From: Gymnodinialimonas ceratoperidinii
GTDB lineage: Bacteria; Pseudomonadota; Alphaproteobacteria; Rhodobacterales; Rhodobacteraceae
DNA: 64,000 nucleotides
NCBI RefSeq assembly: GCF_019297855.1
Contig: NZ_CP079194.1
Location: forward strand, 434,001-498,000
Direction of reading: 5' to 3'
In this document: in pieces, positions 9,402-18,002 of the stretch
How the letters are laid out: every line of letters starts with the position of its first letter
How positions within the stretch are numbered: position 1 is the first letter of the stretch
The notes under the pieces: generated by a model
Database searches by the model: none
The model's input: only the letters and a program-made list of their open reading frames with translations
Told to the model about the DNA's origin: nothing
Made by a program: the position numbers and the translations under genes

Positions 9402-9542
9402 GTGCTGACCACTGTTGTTATCGGAACTTGCGTGTCCGTTCAGGGAACATTCGTAAAGCGGCTGCCCAGTGGTTTGGTCAGCGTGCGGGTGGGGAACCAG
9501 GTGTTCACTGGCCGCCCGGTGAGCGCGCTTCAAGCCGCCTGA
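9402..9542 (+). CDS. Conserved-looking small protein, 46 codons
   Basis: A GTG-started frame of 46 codons preceded by GGGGAGATGAT, with the Shine-Dalgarno well placed. The peptide runs VLTTVVIGTCVSVQGTFVKR, then a Gly/Val-rich strand pattern (LVSVRVGNQVFTGRPVSAL). The alternating hydrophobic strands, with Gly turns, suggest a small beta fold. I believe similar 45-residue proteins occur near hemH or mutT in other Rhodobacterales, but cannot confirm this here. It has an AT-rich upstream region (9300-9360, unlike the flanks) and a hairpin terminator at 9573-9599, so it looks like a one-gene transcription unit. Function unknown. Confidence 0.6.
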   Translation: MLTTVVIGTCVSVQGTFVKRLPSGLVSVRVGNQVFTGRPVSALQAA

Positions 9543-9572
9543 AGCTCCCTCAAGCTTATGAAATAGCACCGG

Positions 9573-9599
9573 AAGGCCGGGTCGCTGCCCGGCCCTTTT
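9573..9599 (+). terminator. Rho-independent terminator after the 46-codon gene
   Basis: GGCCGGG (9575-9581), six-base loop, CCCGGCC (9588-9594), then CTTTTC. It lies 30 bases after the small gene and just before the convergent hemH stop, so it may also help to separate the two opposing transcripts. Confidence 0.7.
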
Positions 9600-9609
9600 C
9601 CAATGAAAA

Positions 9610-10689
9610 TCAGTCGACCCAACCGCGCAGGTTGTTGTCCACAACGCTCGCCAAGGCCTCCATGTGGGCATCATCATCGTTGAGACAGGGAATGTAGGTG
9701 AAGCTTTCGCCTCCCGCCTCCTCAAAGCTCTCGCGGATCTCTTCATTGATCTCCTCCAGAGTCTCGATGCAATCCGCCGAGAAGGCCGGTGCGCAGACGG
9801 CGATGCGTTTCTTGCCCCGTTCAGCCAGCCGCGCGACCTCTTCCACGGTGTAGGGCTGCAACCATTCCTCGGGGCCGAACTTCGACTGAAACGTCGTGAT
9901 GATCTGCGTGTCATCCCATCCAAGCCGTTCCTTTAGCCGGCGCGTCGTTTTCTGACACTGGCAATGGTAGGGATCGCCTTCCAGCAGGTAGCGTTTCGGG
10001 ACGCCATGATAGCTGGCCACAAGGATGTCCGGTTTCACCTCCATCGCCCCATAGGCGCGCTCGACGCTCTGGGCGAGGGCATCGATATAAGCTGGATTGT
10101 CGAAGTAAGGCTCGGTCGTGCGGACCTGCGGCTGCCACTTCACGGTCTCCAGCGCGCGGAAGAATTTATCGCAGGCCGTGGCCGAGGTCGCCCCGGCGTA
10201 TTGCGGGTAGAGCGGGAAGAAAAGGATCTTCGTGCAGCCTTGGGCGACCAATGCATCGACCTTGGATTTGGTCGAGGGATTGCCGTAACGCATGCAATAA
10301 TCGACAATCACATCCTCGCCGTATCGCGCAGCCATGAGGGCTTTCATCTTCGCGGTTTGCGCCTTCGTGATCGTGGCGAGCGGGGATTCCCCCGCCTCGT
10401 GATTCCAGATCGACTTGTAGGCCGCGCCTGATGTGAAGGGGCGTTTCGTCAGGATCACCGTCTGCAGCAACGGCTGCCATTTCCACGGCGCATAGTCGAT
10501 CACCCGGCGGTCGCTGAGGAACTCGCTCAGATAGCGGCGCATGGACCAATAGTCGTAATTGTCCGGCGTCCCGAGGTTGGCGAGCAGTACCCCGATCTTG
10601 CCGCGCTTGACCTTCGGATGGTCGGCCGGAGCGTGGGGCAGGGCGGGGGCGTCGGTGCCTTGGGACGGCGTCGCTTGCATCTGGGTCAT
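9610..10689 (-). CDS. hemH: Ferrochelatase
   Basis: About 359 residues. It inserts Fe2+ into protoporphyrin IX, the last step of heme synthesis. Family segments: GVLLANLGTPDNYDYWSMRRYL at the start of the domain, MRYGNPS, FFPLYPQYAGATSAT, the catalytic-His motif SYHGVPKRY, HCQCQKTTRRL and FQSKFGPEEWLQPYT, with CAPAFSADCIETLEEI near the end. I placed the start at the ATG that follows the upstream methyltransferase stop by one base; an in-frame ATG 23 codons earlier lies inside that gene. The extra Cys residues in the YHCQC segment are usual for group members, some of which bind an iron-sulfur cluster, but I cannot show a cluster here. Confidence 0.96.
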   Translation of the reverse strand: MTQMQATPSQGTDAPALPHAPADHPKVKRGKIGVLLANLGTPDNYDYWSMRRYLSEFLSDRRVIDYAPWKWQPLLQTVILTKRPFTSGAAYKSIWNHEAGESPLATITKAQTAKMKALMAARYGEDVIVDYCMRYGNPSTKSKVDALVAQGCTKILFFPLYPQYAGATSATACDKFFRALETVKWQPQVRTTEPYFDNPAYIDALAQSVERAYGAMEVKPDILVASYHGVPKRYLLEGDPYHCQCQKTTRRLKERLGWDDTQIITTFQSKFGPEEWLQPYTVEEVARLAERGKKRIAVCAPAFSADCIETLEEINEEIRESFEEAGGESFTYIPCLNDDDAHMEALASVVDNNLRGWVD

Positions 10690-10690
10690 C

Positions 10691-11566
10691 TCAGTCCTGA
10701 CTTTTGTCCGTTGGTCGGTCCGCGACCGGTTTCGCATTCTCATCAAATTCGGGCACATTCAGCGCATCCGCCAGCCGAGACGTTGCCGCACCGGGGCGCA
10801 GGGGTTTCTGCTGGCTCTCGTGTGGGGCCCATCCTGTCAGGAAAACCAGCTCGAAGCTCGCCTCGATGCGGTTCTCCTCGGCCGGGAACATCTGTGCATA
10901 GATCGCAGACGCAGCGGGGAACAAGGCGCGGGGCGGGATGGCTTTGTGACGGCCGGCGAGCGCATTGGTTTCCCCCATCGCGCGGAGGTCATGCATGAGC
11001 GCAATGGCGTCCCGGTAGGTCACTTTCTTGCGCAGGGTGTCGGCCACGGGCAGGGCAAGGCCCGCGCGTTGAAGCAGCGCGCCCATGTCTCGCACCTCGG
11101 CCATCGGGGCGACGCGGGGGGATAGCCCGCCCATCACCTGCGCCTCGGCTTGCGCCAGTGCCTGCCGCAACTCGGTGAGGGTGCTGCCCCCGAAAGCCGC
11201 CGATAGAAACAGCCCGTCAGGCTGCAAGGCACGTGCGCATTGGACGACCTGCCCCACGGGATCATCGGCCCAATGCAGCCCCATTCCATGAACCACCAGA
11301 TCGTGGGCTTTCTCTTCAAGATCCAGCGCCTCGGCCATGGGCACGATCTTCGCGTTCGGAGCCAAGTCGCGCCAAATTGTCGGAAAATCAGTCACAATCG
11401 CGGGCCGCGTAAACGTTCTATTAACGTCCTCCAGTCTTTCCTGAAGCTCGGCAATGGCCTCGTCGTGAAGGAACCGGGCGTGGGCAAGGCCCGCGGTGCG
11501 GGTCGCGCGGTCACGGTGCGCGGCGAGCGCAGCGGTATCGGTCAGGCGGGGCTGTGGCTGTTGCAA
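10691..11566 (-). CDS. SAM-dependent methyltransferase (BioC/NDUFAF5-like)
   Basis: A 291-residue protein. The N-terminus LTDTAALAAHRDRATR and the segment HDLVVHGMGLHWADDPVGQ are typical of the alphaproteobacterial methyltransferase 11 family related to BioC and mitochondrial NDUFAF5. The first glycine-rich SAM motif is weak, because the segment after VNRTFTRPAIVTD is degenerate compared with classical methyltransferases; the later motif (LVVHGMGLHWADD) is well kept. NDUFAF5 hydroxylates an arginine of complex I rather than methylating, so methyl transfer should not be assumed. It lies between comF (divergent) and hemH (1 base downstream, probably cotranscribed). Confidence 0.8.
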   Translation of the reverse strand: MQQPQPRLTDTAALAAHRDRATRTAGLAHARFLHDEAIAELQERLEDVNRTFTRPAIVTDFPTIWRDLAPNAKIVPMAEALDLEEKAHDLVVHGMGLHWADDPVGQVVQCARALQPDGLFLSAAFGGSTLTELRQALAQAEAQVMGGLSPRVAPMAEVRDMGALLQRAGLALPVADTLRKKVTYRDAIALMHDLRAMGETNALAGRHKAIPPRALFPAASAIYAQMFPAEENRIEASFELVFLTGWAPHESQQKPLRPGAATSRLADALNVPEFDENAKPVADRPTDKSQD

Positions 11567-11615
11567 AATCGAGGCTCTGCGCAGGGGATCACTGCGCGCT
11601 ATCTAGGGGACAGGT

Positions 11616-12344
11616 ATGAGATTGCAAACCATGCTGCATGCGGTGTTTCCGCCGGAATGTCTCAATTGCAGCGCGCGTGTCGAAGATACCTTTGCAATCT
11701 GCGGCTCCTGTTGGAGCGACACGCCCTTCATCCTCGGAGCCTCCTGCGACCTCTGCGGCACGGGTCTGCCCGGCCAGTCCGCCCCGCCGGACGAGGCGTT
11801 GATCTGTGCCGAATGCCAGCGCGTGCCCCGCGCGTGGGACCATGCGCGCGCCGTATTCGCCTATGACGGCGTGGGGCGGCGGCTTGTCCTGTCGCTCAAG
11901 CATGGGGACCGCACGGATATCGCACGGGCTGCGGGGCCGTGGATGGCGCGGGCGGCGGCGGACCTGCTGGCGGATGATCCGGTTCTGGTGCCGGTGCCCC
12001 TTCACTGGACACGACTGGCGCGCCGGCGTTTCAATCAGGCGGCGCTTCTGGCCTGGTCGCTCGCACGGGAATGCGAGGCCGAGGTGGCGCCAATGGCCCT
12101 GTTGCGACTGCGCCCGACCCCCTCGCAGGAGGGACGCTCGCGCGATGCCCGGTTTAAGAACGTGGAAGAGGCGATCATTCCGCACCCCCGCAAGGCGCAG
12201 GTGCTGGAGGGGCGCAATGTCTTGCTGATCGACGATGTCATGACCTCTGGCGCCACTTTTGCCATCGCGACGGAGGCCTGTCGGCAGGCCGGTGCCAAAA
12301 ATGTGTCGGTCCTGACCCTAGCGCGGGTCGGCGGTGATACCTAG
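11616..12344 (+). CDS. comF: ComF family phosphoribosyltransferase-fold protein
   Basis: A 242-residue protein. The N-terminal zinc ribbon has paired cysteines (ECLNCSARV, CGSCW, CDLCGTG, CAECQ). The C-terminal type I phosphoribosyltransferase-like domain carries the PRPP loop VLLIDDVMTSGATF near residue 200. ComF homologs are needed for DNA uptake in naturally competent bacteria, where they act with the ComFA/PriA machinery. In alphaproteobacteria the gene is usually followed by grxC, as here (39 bases). A GGGGACAGG lies close before the ATG. Confidence 0.92.
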   Translation: MRLQTMLHAVFPPECLNCSARVEDTFAICGSCWSDTPFILGASCDLCGTGLPGQSAPPDEALICAECQRVPRAWDHARAVFAYDGVGRRLVLSLKHGDRTDIARAAGPWMARAAADLLADDPVLVPVPLHWTRLARRRFNQAALLAWSLARECEAEVAPMALLRLRPTPSQEGRSRDARFKNVEEAIIPHPRKAQVLEGRNVLLIDDVMTSGATFAIATEACRQAGAKNVSVLTLARVGGDT

Positions 12345-12383
12345 ATAGGGAGACTTACGCGAACTCAAGGAAAGCACTCTCCC

Positions 12384-12644
12384 ATGGCCAACGTCACGCT
12401 TTACACCTCTCCGCTCTGCGGTTTCTGCCACGCTGCCAAGCGGATGCTGACCGACAAAGGCGTCAGCTATGCCGAGATCGACGTCGCGGGCGACCCCTCC
12501 AAGCGGCAGGAAATGCTGAAACGGGCGAACGGGCGCCACACTGTTCCGCAGATCTTTATCGGCGATACCCACGTCGGTGGATACGACGACATGGCCGCCC
12601 TGGAGAGAGACGGCAAACTGGACCCGATGCTCGCGGCAGACTGA
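12384..12644 (+). CDS. grxC: Glutaredoxin 3
   Basis: An 86-residue single-domain dithiol glutaredoxin with active site C12-G-F-C15 and the cis-Pro GSH-binding segment TVPQIFIG followed by HVGGYDD. It reduces protein disulfides and glutathionylated targets using glutathione. The usual site in GrxC is CPYC; CGFC is a common Rhodobacterales variant. It is in a likely operon with comF, 39 bases upstream. Confidence 0.96.
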   Translation: MANVTLYTSPLCGFCHAAKRMLTDKGVSYAEIDVAGDPSKRQEMLKRANGRHTVPQIFIGDTHVGGYDDMAALERDGKLDPMLAAD

Positions 12645-12701
12645 CCCGTTTGGGCGGTTTGCTCTTGCGTCGCGCGGTCCTGCGGCTCTTTACTCCGCGC
12701 C

Positions 12702-13145
12702 ATGTCCAAACACGACGATCCGCTCTCTGTCGCGCTGTTCAGTGAGGTCTTCATGATCGACCAGCTGGCGCGCGCGCGGCTGTCGAAAGCGTTGCCGAAG
12801 GGCATGGAGTTGAGCCATTTTTCCGTGCTCAATCATCTGGCCGCCACCCAGGAAGAAAAATCGCCCGCACAGCTGGCGCGGGCGTTTCACCTGACGCGGG
12901 GCGCGATGACCAACACGCTGAACAAGCTGGAATGGGCCGGGCATATCCATGTGCGGCCCGATTGGGATGATGCACGCCGCAAGATGATCTCGATAAGTCC
13001 CGCCGGGCGGCGGGCGCGGGAGGCGGCGATTTCAGCCATCGTCCCGATCCTGACCGAGGCCGTGGCCGAAATCGGTCCCGGCAAGGTCCGCGATGCCTTG
13101 CCGCTGCTGCGCGACGTGCGCCGCAAGCTGGAGGGCGAAGGCTAG
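12702..13145 (+). CDS. MarR family transcriptional regulator
   Basis: A 147-residue winged-helix regulator. The DNA-binding region covers about residues 35-100 ([42 protein letters not shown], then the wing [15 protein letters not shown]). MarR proteins act as dimers and usually release DNA on binding a small aromatic ligand. The target is unknown. Its last codon overlaps the convergent ubiG by 4 bases, so the two genes end on each other. In several relatives a carbon-nitrogen hydrolase sits between grxC and ubiG; here this regulator occupies the place. Confidence 0.9.
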   Translation: MSKHDDPLSVALFSEVFMIDQLARARLSKALPKGMELSHFSVLNHLAATQEEKSPAQLARAFHLTRGAMTNTLNKLEWAGHIHVRPDWDDARRKMISISPAGRRAREAAISAIVPILTEAVAEIGPGKVRDALPLLRDVRRKLEGEG

Positions 13146-13903
13146 CCTTCGCTGCCGGCGCGTTTGACCGATGCGGTGACGTAATTCACGCTGAGATCGC
13201 GGTCGCTGATCCCCCAGGTCCAGAGCACCGGATTGAACACGAACCCTTTGCGGTCGACCGGATCGAGCCCGGCCTGCGTGATCAGCGAGAACAGCTCGTC
13301 CGGGGTGATGAACTTCGACCACTCGTGGGTCCCCTTGGGCAGCCAGCGCATGACATGCTCTGCGCCGATGATCGCCAACAGGAAGCTTTTCGGGTTCCGG
13401 TTGAGGGTCGAGCAGATCATCAGCCCGCCGGGTTTCAGGAGCTGCTGGCAGGCGGTCAGGTAGCCGAGCGGATCGGCCACGTGCTCGACCACTTCCATGT
13501 TCAGCACCACGTCGAACTGCTCGCCCGCCTCGGCCAGTGCCTCGGCGGTCGTGTGGCGATAGTCGATCTCGAGCCCCGACTGCGCCGCGTGGATCTGCGC
13601 GACCGGGATATTGCCCGCCGCCGCGTCAGCCCCCACGACATCCGCACCCAAACGCGCCATCGGCTCGGCGAGCAATCCGCCGCCGCATCCGATGTCGAGG
13701 ATGCGAAGGCCCGCGAATGGCGCCTCGGCCTTCAGGTCACGGCCGAATTCGGCGGCGATCTGTCGCGTGATGTAATCGAGCCGCGTCGGGTTCAGCATAT
13801 GCAGAGGCTTGAACTTGCCATTCAGGTCCCACCATTCGGCGGCCATCGCCTCGAACTTGGCGACTTCGCTGTCATCGACGGTGTTAACGGGCGCGGCTGT
13901 CAT
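13142..13903 (-). CDS. ubiG: Ubiquinone biosynthesis O-methyltransferase UbiG
   Basis: About 253 residues. It performs both O-methylations of ubiquinone synthesis (3-demethylubiquinone and the catechol intermediate) with SAM. Signatures: N-terminal [33 protein letters not shown] motif [20 protein letters not shown], and [17 protein letters not shown] chose the ATG at 13903 (MTAAPVNT) because GGAGGGG lies six bases before it; in-frame ATGs up to 14 codons upstream have no such site. It is convergent with the MarR gene. Confidence 0.96.
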   Translation of the reverse strand: MTAAPVNTVDDSEVAKFEAMAAEWWDLNGKFKPLHMLNPTRLDYITRQIAAEFGRDLKAEAPFAGLRILDIGCGGGLLAEPMARLGADVVGADAAAGNIPVAQIHAAQSGLEIDYRHTTAEALAEAGEQFDVVLNMEVVEHVADPLGYLTACQQLLKPGGLMICSTLNRNPKSFLLAIIGAEHVMRWLPKGTHEWSKFITPDELFSLITQAGLDPVDRKGFVFNPVLWTWGISDRDLSVNYVTASVKRAGSEG

Positions 13904-14001
13904 GGACATCCCCTCCATCCTTTGCAAATCTTGGCTTTGCCTCAATCGGCAAAATCAACTCGACGTGTCGTTACCGACGTCACGTTCTATATAGGACGGA
14001 C

Positions 14002-14991
14002 ATGGACAAGTTCTCGGGCCAAAAGCGCACATTCTCGCATTTGTTTCCGCCGATCGATCCCTTCGATCAGCGTATTCTGGAGGTGGGTGACGGGCATCAC
14101 ATCTACCTCGAGCAATGCGGCAACCCCCGGGGCGCGCCGGTGGTGGTGCTGCATGGCGGTCCCGGCGGCGGCTGCAGCCCGGCGATGCGGCGCTACTTCG
14201 ATCCGGCAGTCTGGCGCATCATCCTGTTCGACCAGCGCGGTTGCGGCCGCTCCCGGCCCCATGCCTCGACCACCGACAACACGACATGGCACCTCGTCCG
14301 CGATATCGAGAAAATCCGCACGACACTCGGCATCGACCGCTGGGCGGTGTTCGGCGGCAGCTGGGGGGCGACGCTGGGCCTGATTTATGCAGAAACCCAT
14401 CCAGAAGCTGTGGCCTACCTGGCGCTGCGCGGCGTGTTCCTGTCGATGCAACGGGAGCTGGACTGGTTCTACGGGGGCGGGGCGGGACAGTTCTGGCCCG
14501 AGCAGTGGCAGCGGTTCGTGAGCCTCGTGCCGGAAGACGAACGGCACGACCTGATTGCCGCCTACAACCGCCGGCTGTTCTCAGGCGACAGGATGGTGGA
14601 GACCCGCTTCGGACGGGCCTGGGCCGCGTGGGAGAATGCGCTGGCCTCGATGGACAGTGACGGACAGGGGGGTGAAAGCCCGGCCGAATACGCGCGCGCC
14701 TTTGCCCGGTTGGAGAACCACTACTTCGTCAACAAGGGCTTTCTGGAGGAAGACGGCCAGATCCTGCGCGACGTGCACCGCATCGCCCATGTGCCGGGCA
14801 CGATCGTTCAGGGACGCTACGACATGATATGCCCGCCGATCTCGGCCCATGCGCTGGCGTCGAAATGGCCGGGAGGCCACCTGCGCATGGTGCGCGCGGC
14901 GGGTCACGCCTTGAGCGAGCCGGGCATCAGTCAGGAGCTTGTGCGCCTGATGCGCGCGGTGGGCGAGAAAGCCACGAAGTACGGATTGTGA
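14002..14991 (+). CDS. pip: Prolyl aminopeptidase (proline iminopeptidase)
   Basis: A 329-residue alpha/beta hydrolase of peptidase family S33 that frees N-terminal proline from peptides. Visible: the oxyanion loop HGGPGGGCSP, DQRGCGRS, the nucleophile elbow GGSWGATLG with Ser120, LRGVFL, and the late His in RAAGHALSEPG. The length equals that of typical monomeric Pip. It is cytoplasmic, with no signal peptide. It is followed immediately by an array of four palindromes, the first of which (14999-15018) may serve as its terminator. Confidence 0.95.
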   Translation: MDKFSGQKRTFSHLFPPIDPFDQRILEVGDGHHIYLEQCGNPRGAPVVVLHGGPGGGCSPAMRRYFDPAVWRIILFDQRGCGRSRPHASTTDNTTWHLVRDIEKIRTTLGIDRWAVFGGSWGATLGLIYAETHPEAVAYLALRGVFLSMQRELDWFYGGGAGQFWPEQWQRFVSLVPEDERHDLIAAYNRRLFSGDRMVETRFGRAWAAWENALASMDSDGQGGESPAEYARAFARLENHYFVNKGFLEEDGQILRDVHRIAHVPGTIVQGRYDMICPPISAHALASKWPGGHLRMVRAAGHALSEPGISQELVRLMRAVGEKATKYGL

Positions 14992-14998
14992 GCGGGGG

Positions 14999-15082
14999 AA
15001 GGCCCTTACAAGGGCCTTTGCAGCTTTTTGAAAAAAGCTGTCACGCGCCGGAGGGCGCGTCAAAAGCCTTGCAAGGCTTTTT
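14999..15082. repeat. Array of four consecutive palindromes between pip and dnaE2
   Basis: Four hairpins lie end to end: AAGGCCCTT-AC-AAGGGCCTT (14999-15018); CAGCTTTTT-GA-AAAAAGCTG (15021-15040); ACGCGCC-GGAG-GGCGCGT (15043-15060); AAAAGCCTTGCAAGGCTTTT (15062-15081). All stems are perfect. The last two fall inside the 3' end of dnaE2 and encode its final residues. The set resembles a REP-like composite or a bidirectional terminator between convergent genes. Confidence 0.8.
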
Positions 15083-17992
15083 CTCCTCGCGCGGGGTAGG
15101 CGGTTCGGCCAGCAGGCGGGGGTCGATGCCGGGGCTGAGGCGGTTGCGGATCAGGGCGAGGGGATGCGTGCGCAGGGTCAGGCGCATGGAGACGTAGTCT
15201 TCCACCACGTTTTCCCCTTCGGTCATCTGCGGCAGATGCACGGCGGGCTCGAAGATCCCTTCGCCGTCCAGGTCTCCCTTGAACAGCGGCAGCTCGTTTT
15301 TCGGGGTCAGGGCGCGGGCCGCCCAAAGCGCATCGCGGCGAGAGATGCCGAGGGCGGCGAAAGTATCCGCCTCGGCCAGAATGGTAAGCGTCTGCGCGTC
15401 CAGCCCGGCAAGGCGCCAGACGTCCTCGACGGAAGTGTACCCATTGCCACGCGCCGCGATCAGCCAATCGACCTCTTCCTCGCGCATGGCCTTGATCTGC
15501 CGGAAGCCGAGGCGCAGGACCAGCTCGCCGTTGTCCTTGCGTTCCATCACGTTGTCCCAGTGAGAGCGGTTGACGCAGACAGGCCGCACCTCGACGCCAT
15601 GCTCCCGGGCATCGCGGACGATCTGGGCGGGGGCATAGAAGCCCATGGGTTGGGCGTTCAGAAGCGAACAGGCGAAAATGCCGGGGTGGTGGTATTTCAA
15701 CCAGCTGGAGGCATAGACCAGCAGCGCGAAGCTGGCGGCGTGGGATTCCGGGAAGCCGTAGGCGCCAAAGCCCTCGATCTGGCTGAAGCAGCGTTCCGCA
15801 AAGTCGTCGTCATAGCCGTTGTCGCGCATGCCGCGCAGGAAGCGCGTGCGCAACTCGCTGACGTTGCCGTGTTTCTTGAACGTGGCAAGGGCGCGCCGCA
15901 GGCGGTCGGCCTCTTCCGGCGAGAAGCCTGCGCCCGTGATGGCGATCTGCATCGCCTGTTCCTGAAACAGCGGCACGCCGAGGGTCTTGCCCAGAACCCG
16001 GCCCAGGGCATCGGAGGGGAAGCTGACCTCCTCCTCGCCATTCCGGCGCCGGATGAACGGATGCACCATGTCGCCCTGAATGGGACCGGGCCGGATGATC
16101 GCGACCTGAATAACCAGGTCGTAGAAACACCGCGGCCGCATCCGAGGCAGGAAGTTCATCTGCGCGCGGCTTTCCACCTGAAAGACACCCAGGCTGTCGG
16201 CCCGGCACAGCATGTCGTAGGTCGCAGGATCCTCGGGCGGCAGGGTGGCCAGGGTGTACTCGGTCTGGTGATGACGCTTGAGAAGATCGAAGGCCTTGCG
16301 GATGCAGGTCAGCATGCCCAAGGCGAGGATGTCGACCTTGAGGATGCCGAGGGCATCGATGTCGTCCTTGTCCCAACAGATCACCGTACGATCCTCCATC
16401 GAGGCATTCTCGATCGGCACCAGTTCGTCGAGCCGGCCTTCGGTGATGACAAAGCCGCCCACGTGCTGGCTCAGGTGGCGGGGGAAGCCGATGATCTCTT
16501 GAATCAACCCGATGGTCTGGATCAGGCGCGGGCTGTTGGGATCGAGGCCGACTTCCCGCAACCGGCTGACATCGGGGCCGGCGTTCGACCACGATCCCCA
16601 GATCTGTGACGACAGGGCCGAGAGGATGTCTTCGCTCAGCCCCATGGCGCGGCCGACTTCCCGCACGGCGCGCTTGCTGCGGTAATGAATGACCGTCGCA
16701 CAAAGACCCGCACGGTGGCGGCCATAGCGCTCGTAGATGTGCTGGATGACCTCTTCCCGGCGTTCGTGCTCGAAATCGACATCGATATCGGGCGGCTCGT
16801 TGCGGGCTTCGGAGACGAAACGCTCGAAGACCATGGTGCCGATTTCGGGCGAGACGGAGGTGACCCCGAGGGCGTAGCAGGTGATCGAATTGGCCGCCGA
16901 GCCCCGCCCTTGGCAGAGGATATTGCGCGACCGGGCGAAAGCGACGATGTCGTTGACGGTCAGGAAGTACGGCTCGTACCCCAGTTTGGCGATGAGGGAG
17001 AGCTCGTGATCCAACTGCGTGGCGGCCCGTTCCGGCACCCCTTGCGGATAACGCCAGCGCAGCCCCTGCTTCGCCAGACGCCGCAGCCTGTCGGCGGCGG
17101 TTTCTCCGTCGGCGATCTCGGAAGGGTATTCGTAGCGCAGACTGGCGATGTCGAACTGGCACCGCTCGGCAAGGGTCAGGGTATGGGCCAAGGCCTCTTC
17201 ATGGCCTTCGAAAATGCGCTGCATCTCGTCCAGCCCCCGCAGGCGCTGCTCGGCGTTGGCCTGGGCGGCGGTGCCGAGATCTTCGACCCTTATGCCTTCC
17301 CGGATGCAGGTCAGCACATCGGTCAGGCGGCGGCGTGAGCCGTGATGCATCAGCGGCCGCGCCGAGGCGACGGTACGCAGATCAAGGCTGTCGGCCAGCC
17401 GTGTGTAGGCCGCGAAACGCACCGTGTCCTGTCCATCGTATTGCGGCGAGAGACACATCCAGGGCGACAGGCGGGAGGCGCGTTTGACAGCGCGGTACCA
17501 CCCTTTCGAGGGATGACGCGGCACATGGATCAGAAGCTCCAACCCCTCGTGTCGGGTGATCAGGTCATCCAGATGCAGGATGCACGCCCCTTTCTCGGCC
17601 CGCAGGCGCCCGAGGGAAAGAAGGCGGCAAAGGGTGGCCCAACCGATCCGGTCCCGGGGCAGGGCAGTGATCTGGATGCCTTCGGTGAAAATCAGGCGAG
17701 AGGCCGGCAGAAGCCGCGGCACGTGATCGATATTGGCCCGGGGCGCCGCGGGCACATGCGCAGGCTTGGGCGGCCCGATGGGATCGCGCGCGGCCACCTT
17801 GGCGTCGTCGATTTCCTGCTGGATCTTTTGCAGCTCGGACCAGGCCCGGACGATGCCTGCGACGGAGTTCTCATCAGCGATGGCGATCGCATCGACCCCG
17901 AGGATCGCGGCACGACGCGCGTAATCCTCGGGGTGGGAGCCGCCCCCGAGGAAGGTAAAATTGGTGGTGATGGAGAGCTCGGCGAATCCCAT
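15041..17992 (-). CDS. dnaE2: Error-prone DNA polymerase DnaE2 (ImuC), C-terminally short
   Basis: A 983-residue C-family polymerase alpha subunit. It has an N-terminal PHP domain (TTNFTFLGGGSHPEDYARRA, GVDAIAIADENSVAG), the polymerase core with catalytic aspartates in PPDIDVDFEHERREEVI, IRPGPIQG and GFGAYGFPESHAASFA, and the tandem HhH region. Such enzymes do mutagenic translesion synthesis in the SOS response, usually with ImuA and ImuB. Known DnaE2 proteins are about 1050-1100 residues and end in an OB fold. Here the frame stops soon after RLTLRTHPLALIRNRLSPG, so the OB fold is absent, and the last 15 residues are read from palindromes. No imuA or imuB is adjacent. A LexA box lies 11 bases before the start. 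Confidence 0.93.
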   Translation of the reverse strand: MGFAELSITTNFTFLGGGSHPEDYARRAAILGVDAIAIADENSVAGIVRAWSELQKIQQEIDDAKVAARDPIGPPKPAHVPAAPRANIDHVPRLLPASRLIFTEGIQITALPRDRIGWATLCRLLSLGRLRAEKGACILHLDDLITRHEGLELLIHVPRHPSKGWYRAVKRASRLSPWMCLSPQYDGQDTVRFAAYTRLADSLDLRTVASARPLMHHGSRRRLTDVLTCIREGIRVEDLGTAAQANAEQRLRGLDEMQRIFEGHEEALAHTLTLAERCQFDIASLRYEYPSEIADGETAADRLRRLAKQGLRWRYPQGVPERAATQLDHELSLIAKLGYEPYFLTVNDIVAFARSRNILCQGRGSAANSITCYALGVTSVSPEIGTMVFERFVSEARNEPPDIDVDFEHERREEVIQHIYERYGRHRAGLCATVIHYRSKRAVREVGRAMGLSEDILSALSSQIWGSWSNAGPDVSRLREVGLDPNSPRLIQTIGLIQEIIGFPRHLSQHVGGFVITEGRLDELVPIENASMEDRTVICWDKDDIDALGILKVDILALGMLTCIRKAFDLLKRHHQTEYTLATLPPEDPATYDMLCRADSLGVFQVESRAQMNFLPRMRPRCFYDLVIQVAIIRPGPIQGDMVHPFIRRRNGEEEVSFPSDALGRVLGKTLGVPLFQEQAMQIAITGAGFSPEEADRLRRALATFKKHGNVSELRTRFLRGMRDNGYDDDFAERCFSQIEGFGAYGFPESHAASFALLVYASSWLKYHHPGIFACSLLNAQPMGFYAPAQIVRDAREHGVEVRPVCVNRSHWDNVMERKDNGELVLRLGFRQIKAMREEEVDWLIAARGNGYTSVEDVWRLAGLDAQTLTILAEADTFAALGISRRDALWAARALTPKNELPLFKGDLDGEGIFEPAVHLPQMTEGENVVEDYVSMRLTLRTHPLALIRNRLSPGIDPRLLAEPPTPREEKKPCKAFDAPSGA

Positions 17993-18002
17993 CGGTAAGT
18001 AT

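Noticed and set aside
11408..11422. GTTC-N7-GTCC as a LexA box
   Set aside because: One half has a mismatch and the site lies inside the coding sequence of the methyltransferase gene, about 145 bases from its start.
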